Both the position numbers and the translations under genes were made by a program. Below, one piece after another: positions 34,850-48,292 of a stretch of 64,000 nucleotides of DNA. Position 1 is the first letter of the stretch; each line of letters starts with the position of its first letter. The stretch spans positions 16,411,197 to 16,475,196 of the forward strand of contig NC_030383.2 of the NCBI RefSeq assembly GCF_001625215.2. Reading direction: 5' to 3'. The stretch is from Daucus carota subsp. sativus (taxonomy: Eukaryota > Streptophyta > Magnoliopsida > Apiales > Apiaceae). The notes under the pieces are model-generated. The model had not been told where the DNA came from and did no database searches. It saw only the letters and a program-made list of their open reading frames with translations.

Positions 34850-36700
34850 GAAATATTCTTTTGTGTTGTACGAAAGAGGAAAACCTTTGAAACAGAATGG
34901 GCCATTAATAAACTCAAAAGTCCAAGAGACAAGTCAAACCTAGGTTTCATAATCAGTAATTTTAAATTAGGGTTGCTATAATCGAAAAAGTTGACAGATG
35001 TCTGAAAAATTAGCCTACAATGTTCGCGAAAAGGTGTGCCGTACCGTGGAATGGAAGATACAGCTGTTTTGCGCTTGTCTGCCGCCATGCATGCTTCGAG
35101 GAGAGTCTCTTCTTTTCATCATCATATTTTAAGTCTTACAGGTATCTCTGTTATTCAGATTTCAAGTGCTGCTTATAGCTAGCTAGGTCTAAATAGCTTA
35201 AAAATCAGTGTCCCAGTGCTACGGGCAAAACCTCAATTTCAATTTTACTTGCAGGTGTCATTAGATATCAGATATGAGTTAGTTATCAAACTCATCGTTC
35301 AAGTACATATCAATTTTATTACTAATCTTTACGGGGTCTCACTTGACTCACCAAACTGATTTGGCGGTATTAAAAACATCGAGCACTCCGTTAAAAACAT
35401 CAATACTTGAACAAGAGACTAAAATTTCACATTTGCATTTATGTTGCCGTCTAAGATTAGTAACACCACATAACCATGAGCAGCGACGTAAAGAAGCAAC
35501 TGAGTACATATCAAATTTTTTGGTTGCCAATAAAAATAAACGTTATATCCTAGTACCTTACATCCAAGAATAAGAAAAAATTGTTTTGTATTAGTAATTG
35601 TACTGCTATATAACATAGTTCCACCGAATATCTTATATATTTTGTATTATTGTAGTGACCACTAGATGTTGCCCCTTTTTAATCTCAATGAAAGTGCCAA
35701 TTACTTGTTTGATACACTGAAAAAAGAAAGGAAAATACAGTTGACAATACTTGCACGAATGTCGGTCAATATAAATTCAAATTTTATGTTATGTAATATA
35801 ATGTATATATTCTAGTTCTATAAGTGACATGAGGATATATACATAATTTACCGGACATTCAAATTAGACGTGTTTCAAGGTGGACTGAGGAATAATAGAA
35901 AAGAATTTATATGACATCACACTGCGGTTCAAGTATAACTTATCTTTATTTACATTATTTTCTTCCTCATTTATTAGTTTTTTATTTACTAAATCTTGTT
36001 TATTTATTTGTAGTGTCCTCAACAAGTAGGATGTATATAGTCTGAATTTTTTGTTATGAGATACATGTGCGATATAATCATGCTTTCTCAGAAAAATTTT
36101 AACATGAATGCGGAAGTGTGAGAGAAACAACTCAAACACTATTTTTTAAGTTTCAAACTCATTTTTTTTATTTTTAAAATGTCATCGTTTATATTTGGTA
36201 GGGTTTTGGTTCTAGGAGTTATGGCAAAAGGGAAATTAATGAGATTCGAGAGAGCTGGGCTCAATTTTTTACTCTTGAATGTGTATAATCGGTTTTTTTT
36301 TTTTATATGTAATTAATTAATTCATGTTCACAATTCGTGTTTTCTCATAGAGTAATTTCATATATATTTTATGTACTAATATAAACTAATATTATTCAGT
36401 ACACATGGCAGGAAATGCCAAAAAAAGAAAAGGGGCACAAACATCATAACAAGCATGTCGAGATTATATGATAAACAGATTTATTGTGAGAGATTTCTAT
36501 GGTGCAAGATATATGATGTAACTTATTTGCTTTTGTAAGGAAGTCATTATGTACAGGAATTTTTTTTATAAGAATTGTTATTAATATTGTATTTATTTCT
36601 AACGTTAACAATTTTTTAAATTTATTCTAATATAATTTCTGTGATATTTTAATTGTTGGTTGCAGTGTATTTAAAATTTCTGAGCAATGTTAACTTCTTG
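34850..36700. other. AT-rich intergenic DNA, no gene seen
   Basis: Upstream side of the peptide gene and beyond. Short frames here have no recognisable motifs and lack codon bias. Confidence 0.5.
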
Positions 36701-36719
36701 GTGTATTGTATTTATAATG

Positions 36720-37130
36720 AAAAAGGTAAAAAAAAAATTAAAAAACAAAAAGCAACAACGTCGGTTAAATTAGGAAACTAGGGACTCTATTGACAATACC
36801 AAAGGTGTCGGTTTTTTAAAGACCGACACATAAGACCTGTACTTATAGCGTCAACATTCCAAAACAACAACATACTAGGTCATGATTTCAAGCAATATCA
36901 AAGGCCTGGGCATTTTAGAAACAGACGCATTTGATAAGTACTTATAGCGTCAGTATTTTAGAAGACCGACACAGTGAGTCATGATTTTCAGCGACGGCAT
37001 TTAAGAGGACCGACATGGACCAATAGCGTCGACATTATATAAAGTCGACGTTGTTGGTTCCTCAACAGCGACTAATTCCCCTTCTGCGTGTGTCATTGAA
37101 CCGACGAATTTGATATTTAGCATAGTCTAT
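36720..37130. mobile_element. Remnant of a CGTCGGT / ACCGACA-motif transposon
   Basis: About eight GACCGACA, GTCGGTT and AGCGTC motifs in both orientations within 400 bp, similar in style to the ACCGACC block at 19-21 kb. No frame, no defined ends. Confidence 0.4.
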
Positions 37131-37978
37131 ATTAACCGACGACTCAGTTTACGTATACCTACAGCGTCATCTACATTTACTATGCTCTTTGACCAACGTT
37201 TTATGACTTTTTTGACTAGCGCTGAAATTTCATTTCGTACTAATGTAGTTTTTAGCATTTCAAAGTTGTTTGTTGTTTTGTGTTTTGTGTTTTGTTTATT
37301 CCGTAAGTAGTTGCATAATAAAATCATTACGTTGAGTGCTATACAAAAAAGTATGTGTATATAGTTTTATTTTTCAACATACATATTATAAATTTTAGGT
37401 ATAATATATACATATATGCGAGGATGAAATCATAAGTCAATCTGTATTTGGTTCAATTCAAATAATATTAAAATGTATTTGATATAAAAATGACAATATA
37501 AAATACTTTACATATAGATAGAAATATTGGGATTAGAGAAACAATCTATGCCCTTGTTTGGGTGAGAGAAATAGAAACTGCTTCTTACTTGTGCTCCGTC
37601 CAGCTAAACTTATTTATTATTATCCGTCTCTTTGTCAATTGTAAAAGAAAATATTTTTTTGTTCAAAATGAAACTTAAGTTATTAGAAAAGCTTAATTAA
37701 AAAATCAGAATTCTTTAAAGACGTACGTGGCGAAAAAATGGTCGTACAATTTGCTTGTGTACGGGAAGAAGCTTAAATATCATTCAGGGTTCTAGGGATT
37801 CTTAATTTGATGTGGATTTGTCAATTTTCCAGGGGGCAACTTATGCTAAAAAGTGAAGTCTCATGTGCCGTTTTCTAGATATATTCACATTGGAAGCCAC
37901 AGCTGGTATAATAATCTTCATATACTCTATAATCTATTACAGTCAAACTAACACGCTTAATTTCTCCATTTTTAAATA

Positions 37979-38179
37979 CTTTCTCCCTACCTATTTTGAC
38001 AATTGAACATGTGATTAAAATTATTAATTTTATAATTTTACTTCTTAATTAGTGATATTTGAGTAAATTTTTAATTCGCACAAAATTTAAATAAAAATAG
38101 TAATTATTAATACATTTAAAGCACTTAAAACTGGTGCAAAATAAAAGTCAAAAGGTCATAAAGTAAAGAATGCAGAGAG
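37979..38179. mobile_element. Degenerate Stowaway-like MITE
   Basis: Left end CTTTCTCCCTACCTATTTTGAC after TA is degenerate CTCCCTCC; the right end GCAGAGAG is followed by TA. Only partial symmetry remains. Confidence 0.45.
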
Positions 38180-38191
38180 TAAATCATTCTT

Positions 38192-38423
38192 CTTTCTGTC
38201 CCTCTCATTTCTTTACGTTACTTTTTGAAACACTTTTTAAGACTCATTTAACGTATAATTTCATAATATATTTTTTAAATTTTTTTCCCTGAATAAAAGT
38301 TTGATATTTAAACTTTTATTCATAAAAAGAAATTTTGAGAAAAAAATTGTGAAACTATATATTATAGGAGCCTCAAAATGCGTGCAAACAGTGAACGTAA
38401 ACTACCTGGAGGGACGGAGGAAG
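38192..38423. mobile_element. Stowaway-like MITE with degenerate left end
   Basis: Right end GGAGGGACGGAGGAAG followed by TA is a good Stowaway terminus. The left counterpart is CTTTCTGTCCCTCTCATTTC. Internal CTTTACGTTACTTTT-type sequence also fits the family. Confidence 0.55.
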
Positions 38424-38709
38424 TATAATAGTTGATTAACTATTATGAAAAAAAATAGTTGATTAACTATTTAATTAACGCTTTCAAGAAAAACACATGC
38501 TTTCCCGGCACCTACGGCCACGCTGATGAAATTATTTAAAAATCATTAATCTTGAATCGGGGGTGATTATTCAATTGCATGAAAAGGAGGAAAATGTGTG
38601 AATGCGTTGAAAGGAGTCAATACAAATTGGATGAAGACTTGTGGTCAAATGGCATGGAAATTTTACATATGTTTATGTTTGGTGCTTCAAGTTCAAGGTG
38701 CAATACAGG

Positions 38710-39465
38710 TAGGGATGGCAGTTTTACCCGACCTGATGGATACCCGATCCGTTCCGACCCGATTGGGTCTACCCGAACCCGATTTTTTTGGATCTGGATC
38801 CGGATCTGGATCTTATTTTTAGACCCGAAAGAGTTTGGATCTGGATCTGGATCTCAGGTATTCCGATCCGAGACCCGACCCGAAGCCCGAAACCCGATTT
38901 AAACCCGATCCGAACCCGAAACCCGATAAAAACCCGATACAAAATATTATATATATATATATATTATATTTAATGTAAAGTATATATATTGAAATATTAT
39001 GAATTATTAGGTATGAATATTAATATTTTACTTAATTTTATATGCCCAATACATAATTTATATTCATTTCATCAATATTTTTCTCAATTATTTTGCATTA
39101 AAAAATCTAAATATAATAAAAATATAAAATATAAATGATAAATTGAATGATTGTATATAATTAAGTTAACATGTTTCACGTGTTTATTGTACTAAATGAA
39201 ACCTGTAAAATCCTTTTTTATATTCCTAAATTTAAAAAAAAATAAGCCATCACATTTTTTTAGATATATAATCTTTAAATTTTATTTATTTTTTAAAATA
39301 TCCGAATTAGACCCGAACCCGAACCGAAACCCAAAAAAACCCGACGGATCGGATCTGGATCTTCATTTTCCAGACCCAGACCCGGACCCGACCCGAACCG
39401 AAATATAATGGATCGGGTCTGGATCTCAAGAAACCCGACCCGAACCCGACCCGTTGCCATCTCTA
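38710..39465. mobile_element. hAT-type non-autonomous element, 756 bp, with 8-bp target duplication
   Basis: Terminal inverted repeats TAGGGATGGCA and its near-complement TGCCATCTCTA are flanked on both sides by AATACAGG (38,702-38,709 and 39,466-39,473), the 8-bp duplication expected of hAT transposition. Both ends are packed with CCCGACC/CCCGAACC and GGATCTGGATC motifs; the centre is very AT-rich. No transposase frame; the Pro-Asp/Gly-Ser-rich frames are repeat artefacts. Confidence 0.9.
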
Positions 39466-39688
39466 AATACAGGTACATGTCTGGTGCCCAAAGCAAGTCT
39501 GTTCGACATGTGAGAACATGAAAGCGCTGTATTACTATTAAACATTCGGCATTCCACTATGTTTGGTATTTATATTGTGTTTGGTTGGAGAGAGTGGAAT
39601 TAAATGAGTAAAATTACTTGAACTAAAAGAAATAGGAGAGAAGTTTTGAAATAAATTTAAATGAGCGCAAAATTGATAGCAGACAATG

Positions 39689-42600
39689 TGTGACGACCCC
39701 AAATCCGCTTCCCGCACATCTGGCTCATCACTAGCATTTGACATCAAAACAACACTTGCATAGATATTAATATTATACAATATCCGACTCTCGCCCCACA
39801 AGTCCAGGGTCGATCGTCTAACTTACATCCAAACTACTAATATGATTACATATAAACAGGGTTGAAACCGAAAGGAAACAACTACAGCTCGAGTTCCTAC
39901 TATTCTTCGTTGTCTGGTAGCTTCAGCTGGAGTGATGCGCCTTTCCCTTATCCGAGCTCGCACCCGCTTCCGAGCGGTTAACTTGATTCGTGCCATACTC
40001 GCTTTTTACTGCTAGTTGATAAAACGTAGATGCAAGAATGAGCACTTACATGCTCAGCAAGCTCACATAATTGTAGATAGCATTTAACAATTTATGCATT
40101 TAGGGCACAAAAAACAGTTTAAATCAACAAAGCATCAAATACCAGAACAAGTTTTAAATCAAAGAATTTGCTGGTCTTCCAACCTCTCGATATCACTACA
40201 TGGTCCGATCAAATACCATTTCATGAATATCGTTCTCCTGTGTAGTCCTAGTGGTCTGATCGTCACCACTAGAGACACACCAACACTCTCTTTGCTAGCA
40301 TCAGGGTTTAACACTGGAACCCTACTATTGGCCTTACCAGATAGTAACTTTCATCTCTACCACAAATTTAATAAATTCGTGTTGACCAGCCGAACAAGAA
40401 TTCTCCGAGTAGAAAGAACATTCTCCAAACAAACTCTTCTGATTTATCAATCAATCACTATTAACCAGAAGATGTGAACAATACATCTTCTATCAGAAAC
40501 AAATCCTTAACCAATCAATAACTCATTATTGATCAAAAGATGTGAACAATACACCTTCTATCAGAAATAATTCTTTAACCGTTCCCGGACAAAAGGAAGG
40601 TTGAATTACGTAATCAATTTTAGGAGTTCACTTTAATGATTTATAACTTATATTGGAGCGAAGGACATAGTCGAGGTATTTAAAACATTATTTGATCAAA
40701 TAATTAAAGTAATTAAACAACTTAAATAGAGATAAGGATAAAGAACTTGCCTCGGGTCGTCCTTAGCTTGACAATATTTTTCCTCGAAATTAATACTTAT
40801 ATTTATGCTCCGTCCTTTTATATTCTTAACCACATATAAAATAATAACACTTAGTAATTTCACTGACAGAAAAAGATTTCAAAAATAATTATATAAATAC
40901 ATAACAACTACACCTCAAGTCGAAATAATGCTTTAGTTCTTTTAATTTAATTAATTAACTTTTCTAATTACATCCTATATTTAATAGTTCTCTTAACATA
41001 TTCTCACATGTCAATTAATTAGAAAAAGATCCTTCTCATATATTACCCAATTATCCACTTATAATGAATAGTATTTTTATTATTTAGCTGACTAAATTAT
41101 CTTTCTTAATATTCTATTGTTCGGTAGCAACTTAGAGCATCTGCAAGGGAACAAAACCCTTAGCTAAAATGTCTACATGGCACTTAGGTGGCATCTAGGT
41201 GTCAATTTTTAGAGAATATGTAAAAGTTTTGGACTCTAACCATATTCTTCTTAGCAAAAATTATAGATAATCATATTTTGATTGGCTATATTTGCTGAAT
41301 CAACAAACTTTTTAGGTATAATTTTAGCTATCATATTATACATAATACCATTGGAGTGTCAACCCTTCCTCTTAGGTAAAAATTTACATAATCATTATTT
41401 TATTATATTTTAGCTAACAGTTTTTGTTATTACCTTTGGAGATGCTCTATTCCTCTAAAATTCCCAATTATTCAACTATCTTATAAATCCATCTCTCTCT
41501 CTCTCTCCCTCCCTCTGCAGACTCCACCGAATTCCAGCGAGTCACCGTCCTTCGACGCCGTTAACAACGACGTCGCCTCCTCCCCCGATGAAGCTCGCCC
41601 TCCGCCTCCGTCAGCCTTGCCGGCGCAAGCCACGGCCGCGCTCCGCCTCTCCCTTTACTGCTCCGAGTCTCCACCCACTAAACCAACTATATCCCAACCC
41701 TCCTTCAATTCAATTAACCAACAATAATCAACAAAACCCCAAACTCCATTCAAGAACTCTACCCTAGTTTGATAAAGCTTCTGGGCACAACTCTCTCTAA
41801 TACAAGAAATACACTAGTTTGGTTTATTTAGATAGCTTTTAATCAGTGTGGTAAAGCAACAGTTTCAAAATAATAAGGGAAGGGGTCCATATGAATTTAA
41901 ATATTACCATTAAAAGCCATGAACAATTAACTTTCTATTTATGAAAGATGATGGCTTGTGAAGTGATACCTTTTTATATTAAGGTTGTGCTAAAACTGAT
42001 CCTTTCCAAGTTAACCTCCTGGTTTATACTTCTGCTCAATTTACTTTCCCCTCTTTTTATGTAAGGAAATGGAAGTGATAAAATGGCAAATCCTTTGGCT
42101 TTTATAGGCATTGCTAATCGTCATTAACACTTAATGACCTTCTAATCTATTATTTGTTTATTCTTCTTTACTTGCGCAGCACACAAAATTCTTGGGCACC
42201 AAGGTGTGCACAACTTTCGAGGTTTGCTTATATTATCTTATTTTTATTTTATTTTATTTAATTATTATTATTACCTCGCATCGCAGTTATGTCTCGTTTT
42301 AATTACTCCTGTTTCGTTTATTTAACAATATTTTATTCCCGACTCATTTAACTATTCCTATAAAATATATCTTTTGAGATTATAAAAATACTAGGATAAT
42401 TAATTAAACAATTATTCTAATACCTCTCTACCTATTTTGAATTTTAATACTTATAACGAAATATTTATTTTAACCAACCCACTATATTTATAATCTCCGG
42501 ATCACAATAAAACTATATGTCTACCAACTGATTTACATAACCGGCTACCCAATTTGTTAGCCAATATAATATAGACTCGTATTAGCTTTAATTATTTTAC

Positions 42601-42709
42601 GTACCAATATTTTATTAACAATAAATTCATAATTATTCCAATAATAATTTTAACCGTATAAATTAAATAATTAATTTCTTTACGTACTTGAAATTTCGCG
42701 GGTGTTACA
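39689..42709. mobile_element. LTR-like insertion, 3.0 kb, probably a solo LTR
   Basis: Begins TGTGACGACCCC and ends GGGTGTTACA, the TG...CA ends typical of large plant LTRs. It interrupts a MITE. The 5 bp flanking it are CAATG on the left and TAATG on the right, a target duplication with one change. No second LTR, primer-binding site or pol frame lies inside, so a solo LTR or a non-autonomous element is most likely. A 67-bp tandem repeat lies at 40,472-40,580 and another MITE at 41,135-41,447. Confidence 0.65.
41135..41447. mobile_element. MITE with GAGCATCTGCAA...GGAGATGCTC ends
   Basis: Terminal motifs are the GAGCATCTCCAA type widespread in plant Harbinger/Tourist-like MITEs. It is inside the LTR-like insertion and therefore younger. 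The centre is AT-rich. Confidence 0.6.
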
Positions 42710-42912
42710 TAATGTAAGGAATGGGATAAAAAATGAAAGTTGTTAACAATTGCCCATAATATAGTTCATTTTTCATTTCATTCATTTCAGAATCATTTAT
42801 CCCAACCAAACATAACATTAGGGAATTGAAATTATATGTTTCTGGCAAAAAGAATAGGTGATATATTTCTCTTGGAATCATAAGACATCATTTATGAATT
42901 TAAAAGGTTTAC

Positions 42913-43346
42913 GGGGGTGTATTCGATTGGGATTTTAATGGATTGTATGTGATTTTGATTTTGGGCGGATTCTTGATAAAATGTCACAGAGTTGATAAGA
43001 TTGAAGCACAATGCTTCAAAATCCCATTGATTTTTGTGGGATTTCAAAAAACTTGAAATACACGGTAGAATGCCACAAAATCCATCATTTTATGAAATCC
43101 AAAAAAATCCATCAGCATTTGAATACCATTATATTTTAATGGATTTTAAACAATCTCAATTGAATACCATCTGATTTTAAAGCATAATTTAAAATCTCAA
43201 TTGAATACCACCAGATTTTGTAGCATAATTTAAAATCCTAATTGAATACCTCAAGATTTTAATGGATTTCAAACAATCCCAATCGAATACTCTCGGATTT
43301 CATGAATGAAAAAATATGCTTTAAAATCTCAATCCAATACACCTCT
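42913..43346. mobile_element. MITE with GGGGTGTATTCGATTGG ends and internal 50-bp repeats
   Basis: Left end GGGGGTGTATTCGATTGGG and right end CAATCCAATACACCTC are inverted repeats. The right half has about four copies of a 48-53-bp unit, TCAATTGAATACC...GATTTTAAAGC. Confidence 0.7.
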
Positions 43347-43401
43347 TTTATACTTTGACAGGCATTTTTGTTTTTTGAAAATGAGAATGAAAGCTTATCA
43401 T

Positions 43402-43490
43402 CTAACCATCGGACATGCAAGATGACCGGGGAAATTTAGATAATAAAACTTTAATGTCCGAAAAGAAAAATCCGTCTTCTTCCAAGCATC
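43402..43490 (-). pseudogene. Terminal exon of an unrecognised spliced gene (family copy 1)
   Basis: After a strong acceptor (ATTTTCAG|GATGC) the minus strand encodes CLEEDGFFFSDIKVLLSKF and about 9 more residues to a stop. A paralogous exon with the same acceptor, phase and stop position lies at 56,080-56,174. I do not recognise the family. The likely upstream part (around 48,979-49,067) is separated from it by the Helitron-like insertion, so this copy may be disrupted. Confidence 0.35.
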
Positions 43491-43866
43491 CTGAAAATAT
43501 AAACAAATGAAACGGGGAGAATATAAGTCCATATATATGACTGATTATATATACATATATGTTATTAAAAAAATAAAGGATAATATATCCAATAAATAAA
43601 ATTATTAAAATCATGTGTATATCATTTCAAGTGGTGAAAAGAAAATTAATTAAAGTCCCAACCAAAGATAGATCTTTGATGAGACACGAAGGGAAAAAAT
43701 AATATACCAAAAATATAAAATAACAATTATTAACAAGCTAACAAAATGGCACATAATTGCAGCCAACAAAGTGGCACATATTGCAGCCAACAAAGTGACA
43801 CATAATTGCCCCTTACAAGCCAAAAATATGCCATCAATCATATGGCCACCCATAAATGGTACAAAA

Positions 43867-43952
43867 TTAGCCATCAATAGAGGCACAATTAACATACTAA
43901 CCGATTAAATGAGAATCAAGACATTTTCAAAAAAATTCAAATAATTTCCATT
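43867..43952. repeat. 86-bp direct repeat bordering the Helitron-like insertion (left)
   Basis: TTAGCCATCAATAGAGGCAC... to ...TTTCCATT, repeated at 48,322-48,407 with one difference. Confidence 0.92.
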
Positions 43953-45203
43953 CCATACAATACTTAACAACAACTAAGATCTGCTTTAAAGCATAATAGG
44001 ATTCCCAGAAAATTATAGAAAATTCAAAGAGGCACTCTAACGTCCAACAACTCTATATATACTTCATAAAAACAGACAAAATATCAGCTGATATATCACA
44101 TACTAGGTTAACTATTCAGCGACCTGTTGCAGCTTTAGTTTTTGTATTGAAACGAAAGTGCAACATAAGAAGTATAATGGATACACTAATTTTGTACTTT
44201 CCTTAATGCTTAGTGCAGATATTGTTAAGTAAGATACATTAACAAAGCAGAGTACTATATTTGTCTTAGAACTCCGTAACTCTCAAATTAAAAATAACAG
44301 TACATGTAAGATGAGTAGAGCAAGCATATTTATAGAATTCAATCTAATCATATGTACTCAAAGTTGCTTAATTTAGTCCAGCACATGCACACAGTAGATA
44401 ACAAATTTAATTACAATGGACCAGAATAACACCACTTTAAAGTTACACGGTTTGCACACCAAGCCACCTAAACGTTTGGTTATGATAAATATATAGGTTG
44501 TCCAAAATTTTAAGTTTATTTATTAAGTTTGCTTAAAAAGTTCAAGTTTAAGTTCGCACTTCTGAAGGTTTTAATCTTAAAAAGATTAATATGAACCTTT
44601 ATATTCCGGACAAATATATAGTGCCATTTGAAAATACATTACGACGACCTTGAAACAAACAATTTAACTAATAAACCTCTTTAGTTGTACTGCAACATTT
44701 ATAATTACAATACCATTATGGAATCTACCATATAGAGTTTCATGTTAGAAATTACACATTTATGAATATTAGTTTTTGGAAAACTTTTATTTTTTTTAGT
44801 CAAGGTGGTGCTGAACTACAATAGCCCTGCTGCAAACACTACATAGGGAGCATGAAATATATTATACCAGTTTATAAAGCTCTGACACATTTCTCTCCCC
44901 TGACACAGTACTTTTCCACTCCTTAAAATGCCTATTACATCTAAATGCAATCATTAATTGAGCTGCTGCAGATTAGAATATTTCTATAAAATTAAGGTGT
45001 GATCCAGGAATTTTAATGTATGCATCACAATTTTAGTTTGCACGGTTTGTCTACATATATAGAAAAGCTATTACTGTAGGCTATATTATTTTTTTACACA
45101 TGCCTTAGAGTTTAAGGTTTACCAGTAAAGCACTGAGATAAATCTTTAGTACATGTTCAATCTGCATACTTAGAATACCATAAGAAGATTTAAGTTTGCT
45201 TAC

Positions 45204-47351
45204 AAATAGTCCTCGATCAGACGCATTTTCATACACGATCTTGAAGAAGGACTTGATCCACTTGACTGGCACTGGATCAGATGACACTGCATAAACATGA
45301 ATAGAAAATCAGCAATCAGCAAATTAGTCATAAAAAAAAATCAGCTTGAGGTCATGTTAGATAGCTCTGTTCCTAGATTTATACCTTTCACAAACTCCAG
45401 GCCATGGTCTTCATGATCGTAGATGCAAACTCTCAAACAATCATGGATTTCTTTCTTTTATCTAAAAGCCACAAGGAAATCACCGTCTTTCATTCCTGCG
45501 CCACTCACAAACTGTAGCAGTCCTTTTCCTAAATAGCACACCTCACCTCTTTTTTTAATATTGATAGTCCACGACTTCTCAAGAAATTTAAACACAACAA
45601 AACTACCATCCTCCCAATGTTTATAATATTCCTCCCACATTGGTGACAAGATCTGGAAATGTACCAAAAATACAATACACAATTATAAATTATGCATTAA
45701 TGAACATAGGGAGAAATGAATAGATTCCCATATAGTTTATGTGTACAGGATCCAACGTAAATTTTAGAGAAAATTACCATGTTTCCTCTGCTCTGATCAA
45801 TATCTGATTCCACAAACATCAGATATGTGTAATCAGTTCGGTTCGAGCATGAATTGAAAGATATCGGGGCTATTGATTTTTCACACTCAAGTGTGTTGGT
45901 GTCCAGCACGTACTGAGCTTTGTTCAGTGCCTCCCACTCTTTGCTGATTTCTACATCATTTGCTCTGCCTGTGGGGCATTTACACTCAAATGCTGTATCT
46001 TTGAACAGTCTAATCACGAATAAACCATCTCCAATGTAATCAAATTGTACCAAGTTCAAGATCTTTACTCCGTAAAATTTCTTGAACCTATTCAGGCTAC
46101 ATATTTCCTTGCGTTCAATATTGTAGTCCACACACCATAGGACTTTTTTACAGCTCAGTCCTATCATGAACGGTAGTGTATGACCAAATGTGGCAACAAA
46201 ATCTTCAGGCATAGTCTTCAGTCAATATATAAAGAACAGATGAGTTAGAAAAATACAGCAGAAAATGTGAATGTTGTCGCGTACTAAATTATGAATAAAT
46301 CATCTTTTTGTTTACCAGCACACCAAAACTATTGATATCCTTGCTCACCGACAAGAAGTTGTACATCACCTGTTGCTTTCCTGTAAAACAATGTTAAGAT
46401 CAATCAATCCACACTTAAAATATATAGATAAAATTGCCAGTGATTTAGATCATAACAATGTCGCACCACTGTTACAAATTCCTTCCCACTTCTCCACCAA
46501 TTCTCTTTTCTTTTTGGCCAGGTCCTGTTTAAAGCAAAACTCATGTGCTATGCCGTTAGTTCCTTCCAATATATATATATATAAACTAAGCATAGATAAT
46601 GACTATTATTGATGATTAGTACTATAGTTTACACTATCGTGGTTTTGTTTGTTTTGGATATTTTCATAAAACTTAGTTTGTCGGAGAAAAACAGGACAAA
46701 CAAATAACAATTATTCAAAAGAGCACACTATAATGCTCTGCAACTGCTATTTTGTTCATTCGTTTTGCTGAGGCTGGGTTAATGAGTACTGATCATGGAA
46801 CGCAGCATATAAACTGATGAAAAACAGAACACTATATACACATTTTGAATTCACATATCTCAGTAGACATTAAACTCTCACTTAACCTCATCCGAGGAAA
46901 GCTCCATGTATTATAGTATTAGGTTTTTTCGACAAATATTACTAAGCCAAATTATTAATCCAATGTAACACAACCTGAACTGCTCAATACCCGGGAAAAT
47001 CTAATAGAGTACAAAACAAATAAGGAATAAGTTCAATAACTAAAGTAAAGCTATTAAACACCATCAAAACTAAACTTCCAAGCTCTGGATTTTAATGCTC
47101 CAGTAACCCGAGAAACCCTAAAACACTTGATTACATTTATCTCAAACAAAGAACCATGTATCGCAACTATGCTAAAAGTTTTCAACAGATGTTCCATCGA
47201 TGATCAATATATGTAATGTTTTTAAAATTGAAATCAGGGTTTCAAGTTGAAAAATAAGCACATTACAATCGTAAAACATAAATTTGTATAGGTTGGTTCA
47301 GCGTTGTACCTTGCTCGAGTTTGATTCCAATATATCCAAAGCTGACTTCAT
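45204..47351 (-). pseudogene. B3 DNA-binding domain protein (REM-like), broken by an in-frame stop
   Basis: Six exons can be followed with GT-AG borders and matching phases: 47351-47310, 46524-46467, 46380-46316, 46215-45778, 45652-45385 and 45286-45204. The fourth encodes a B3 domain (MPEDFVATFGHTLP..., KKVLWCVDYN, GDGLFVIRLF). The fifth begins a second B3 domain (FVVFKFLEKSWTINIKKRG, GMKDGDFLVAF) but has TAA at 45,460-45,458, just before the segment that would complete it (CLRVCIYDHE). The exon 6 donor is intact, but no convincing last exon was found. Plant B3/REM proteins are nuclear transcription factors. The gene lies inside the Helitron-like element and is probably a captured, decaying copy; a shortened protein ending at the TAA is possible. 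Confidence 0.7.
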
Positions 47352-48292
47352 CTTCTCTATCTTTACTTCGGCTTTTCTATCGTCTTCTTCGTTTGTGTGT
47401 TCTTCGTTGAGAATGCAGAGTTCCTTTTTTGGACAAACTCTGTTTTGAAGTCTCAATAAACGTTTCAACTCTTTTTAAAAACCCTTAACCATGTCCTAAT
47501 CTTAATTTTATATTTTACCAAAAACTCACCAAATTAAACGTTTATTTATTAATACGTTGTTAAATTTTAATTTCAAAAAAAAATATTAGCGGTGGTGATG
47601 GAACCAAAATAATTATATTTTTATGTCGATATAGATATGAAAAAAATTAAAATTTTAGAAGTGTTTATAGTTTTTAAGTTGAATAATTGAATTTATTGTT
47701 TTAGTAGCTGTTAAACCCGAAGTACACGATTTTTTTTTTTGTGTTTTCCTAGGCTAATTCAATTGTTTTGATTGTATTAGTATAAGTTATAATTAGTAGA
47801 TGTTTTTGTATAATTATATATATTGTCGGCCGAAAATAATTTACTTATTTTTTTCGTTTGTATACTTTGACGACTATACTGTCTTTTGTTTTTTGTTAGT
47901 TCAGTAAACATTACATGATACATAATAATGGCTGTTTAAAAGCATAATTTTTCCTAGCACACATCATATTTCAAGTGTTATAATGCGTATCCGTTTAGCA
48001 ACTACGCCAAAAACCAAATTAATGGATTCTCTCGAGCGATCGGCTTCAGCTTTCATGCATATTAAAATTTCAAACACAACATTCCAACCATAACACACGC
48101 ACGATCAATATCTCTTATTTAGAATTCCTATCATTTTTTTTGTACATTATGTAATGATCAAAAAAAATATTAAGTCCGATATACGTCATAAGAATAAGTT
48201 TTAATATTTTTATAATTATAAATTTTTATTTTAATAAGCCTCACCATCATAATAATAGTAATTTTTCGAAGGTTATTAAAATTTCCATGGGA

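Larger units (their letters stand above)
39576..42814. mobile_element. MITE (TGTGTTTGGTTGG family) split by a 3.0-kb insertion
   Basis: The left half is 39,576-39,688 and the right half 42,710-42,814 (CCCAACCAAACATA). Together they make a MITE like the one at 16,680-16,976; the insertion lies between. Confidence 0.7.

Noticed and set aside
38579..38973. Gly-Ser and Asp-Pro rich frames
   Set aside because: Artefacts of the GGATCTGG and CCCGACC motifs of the hAT element.
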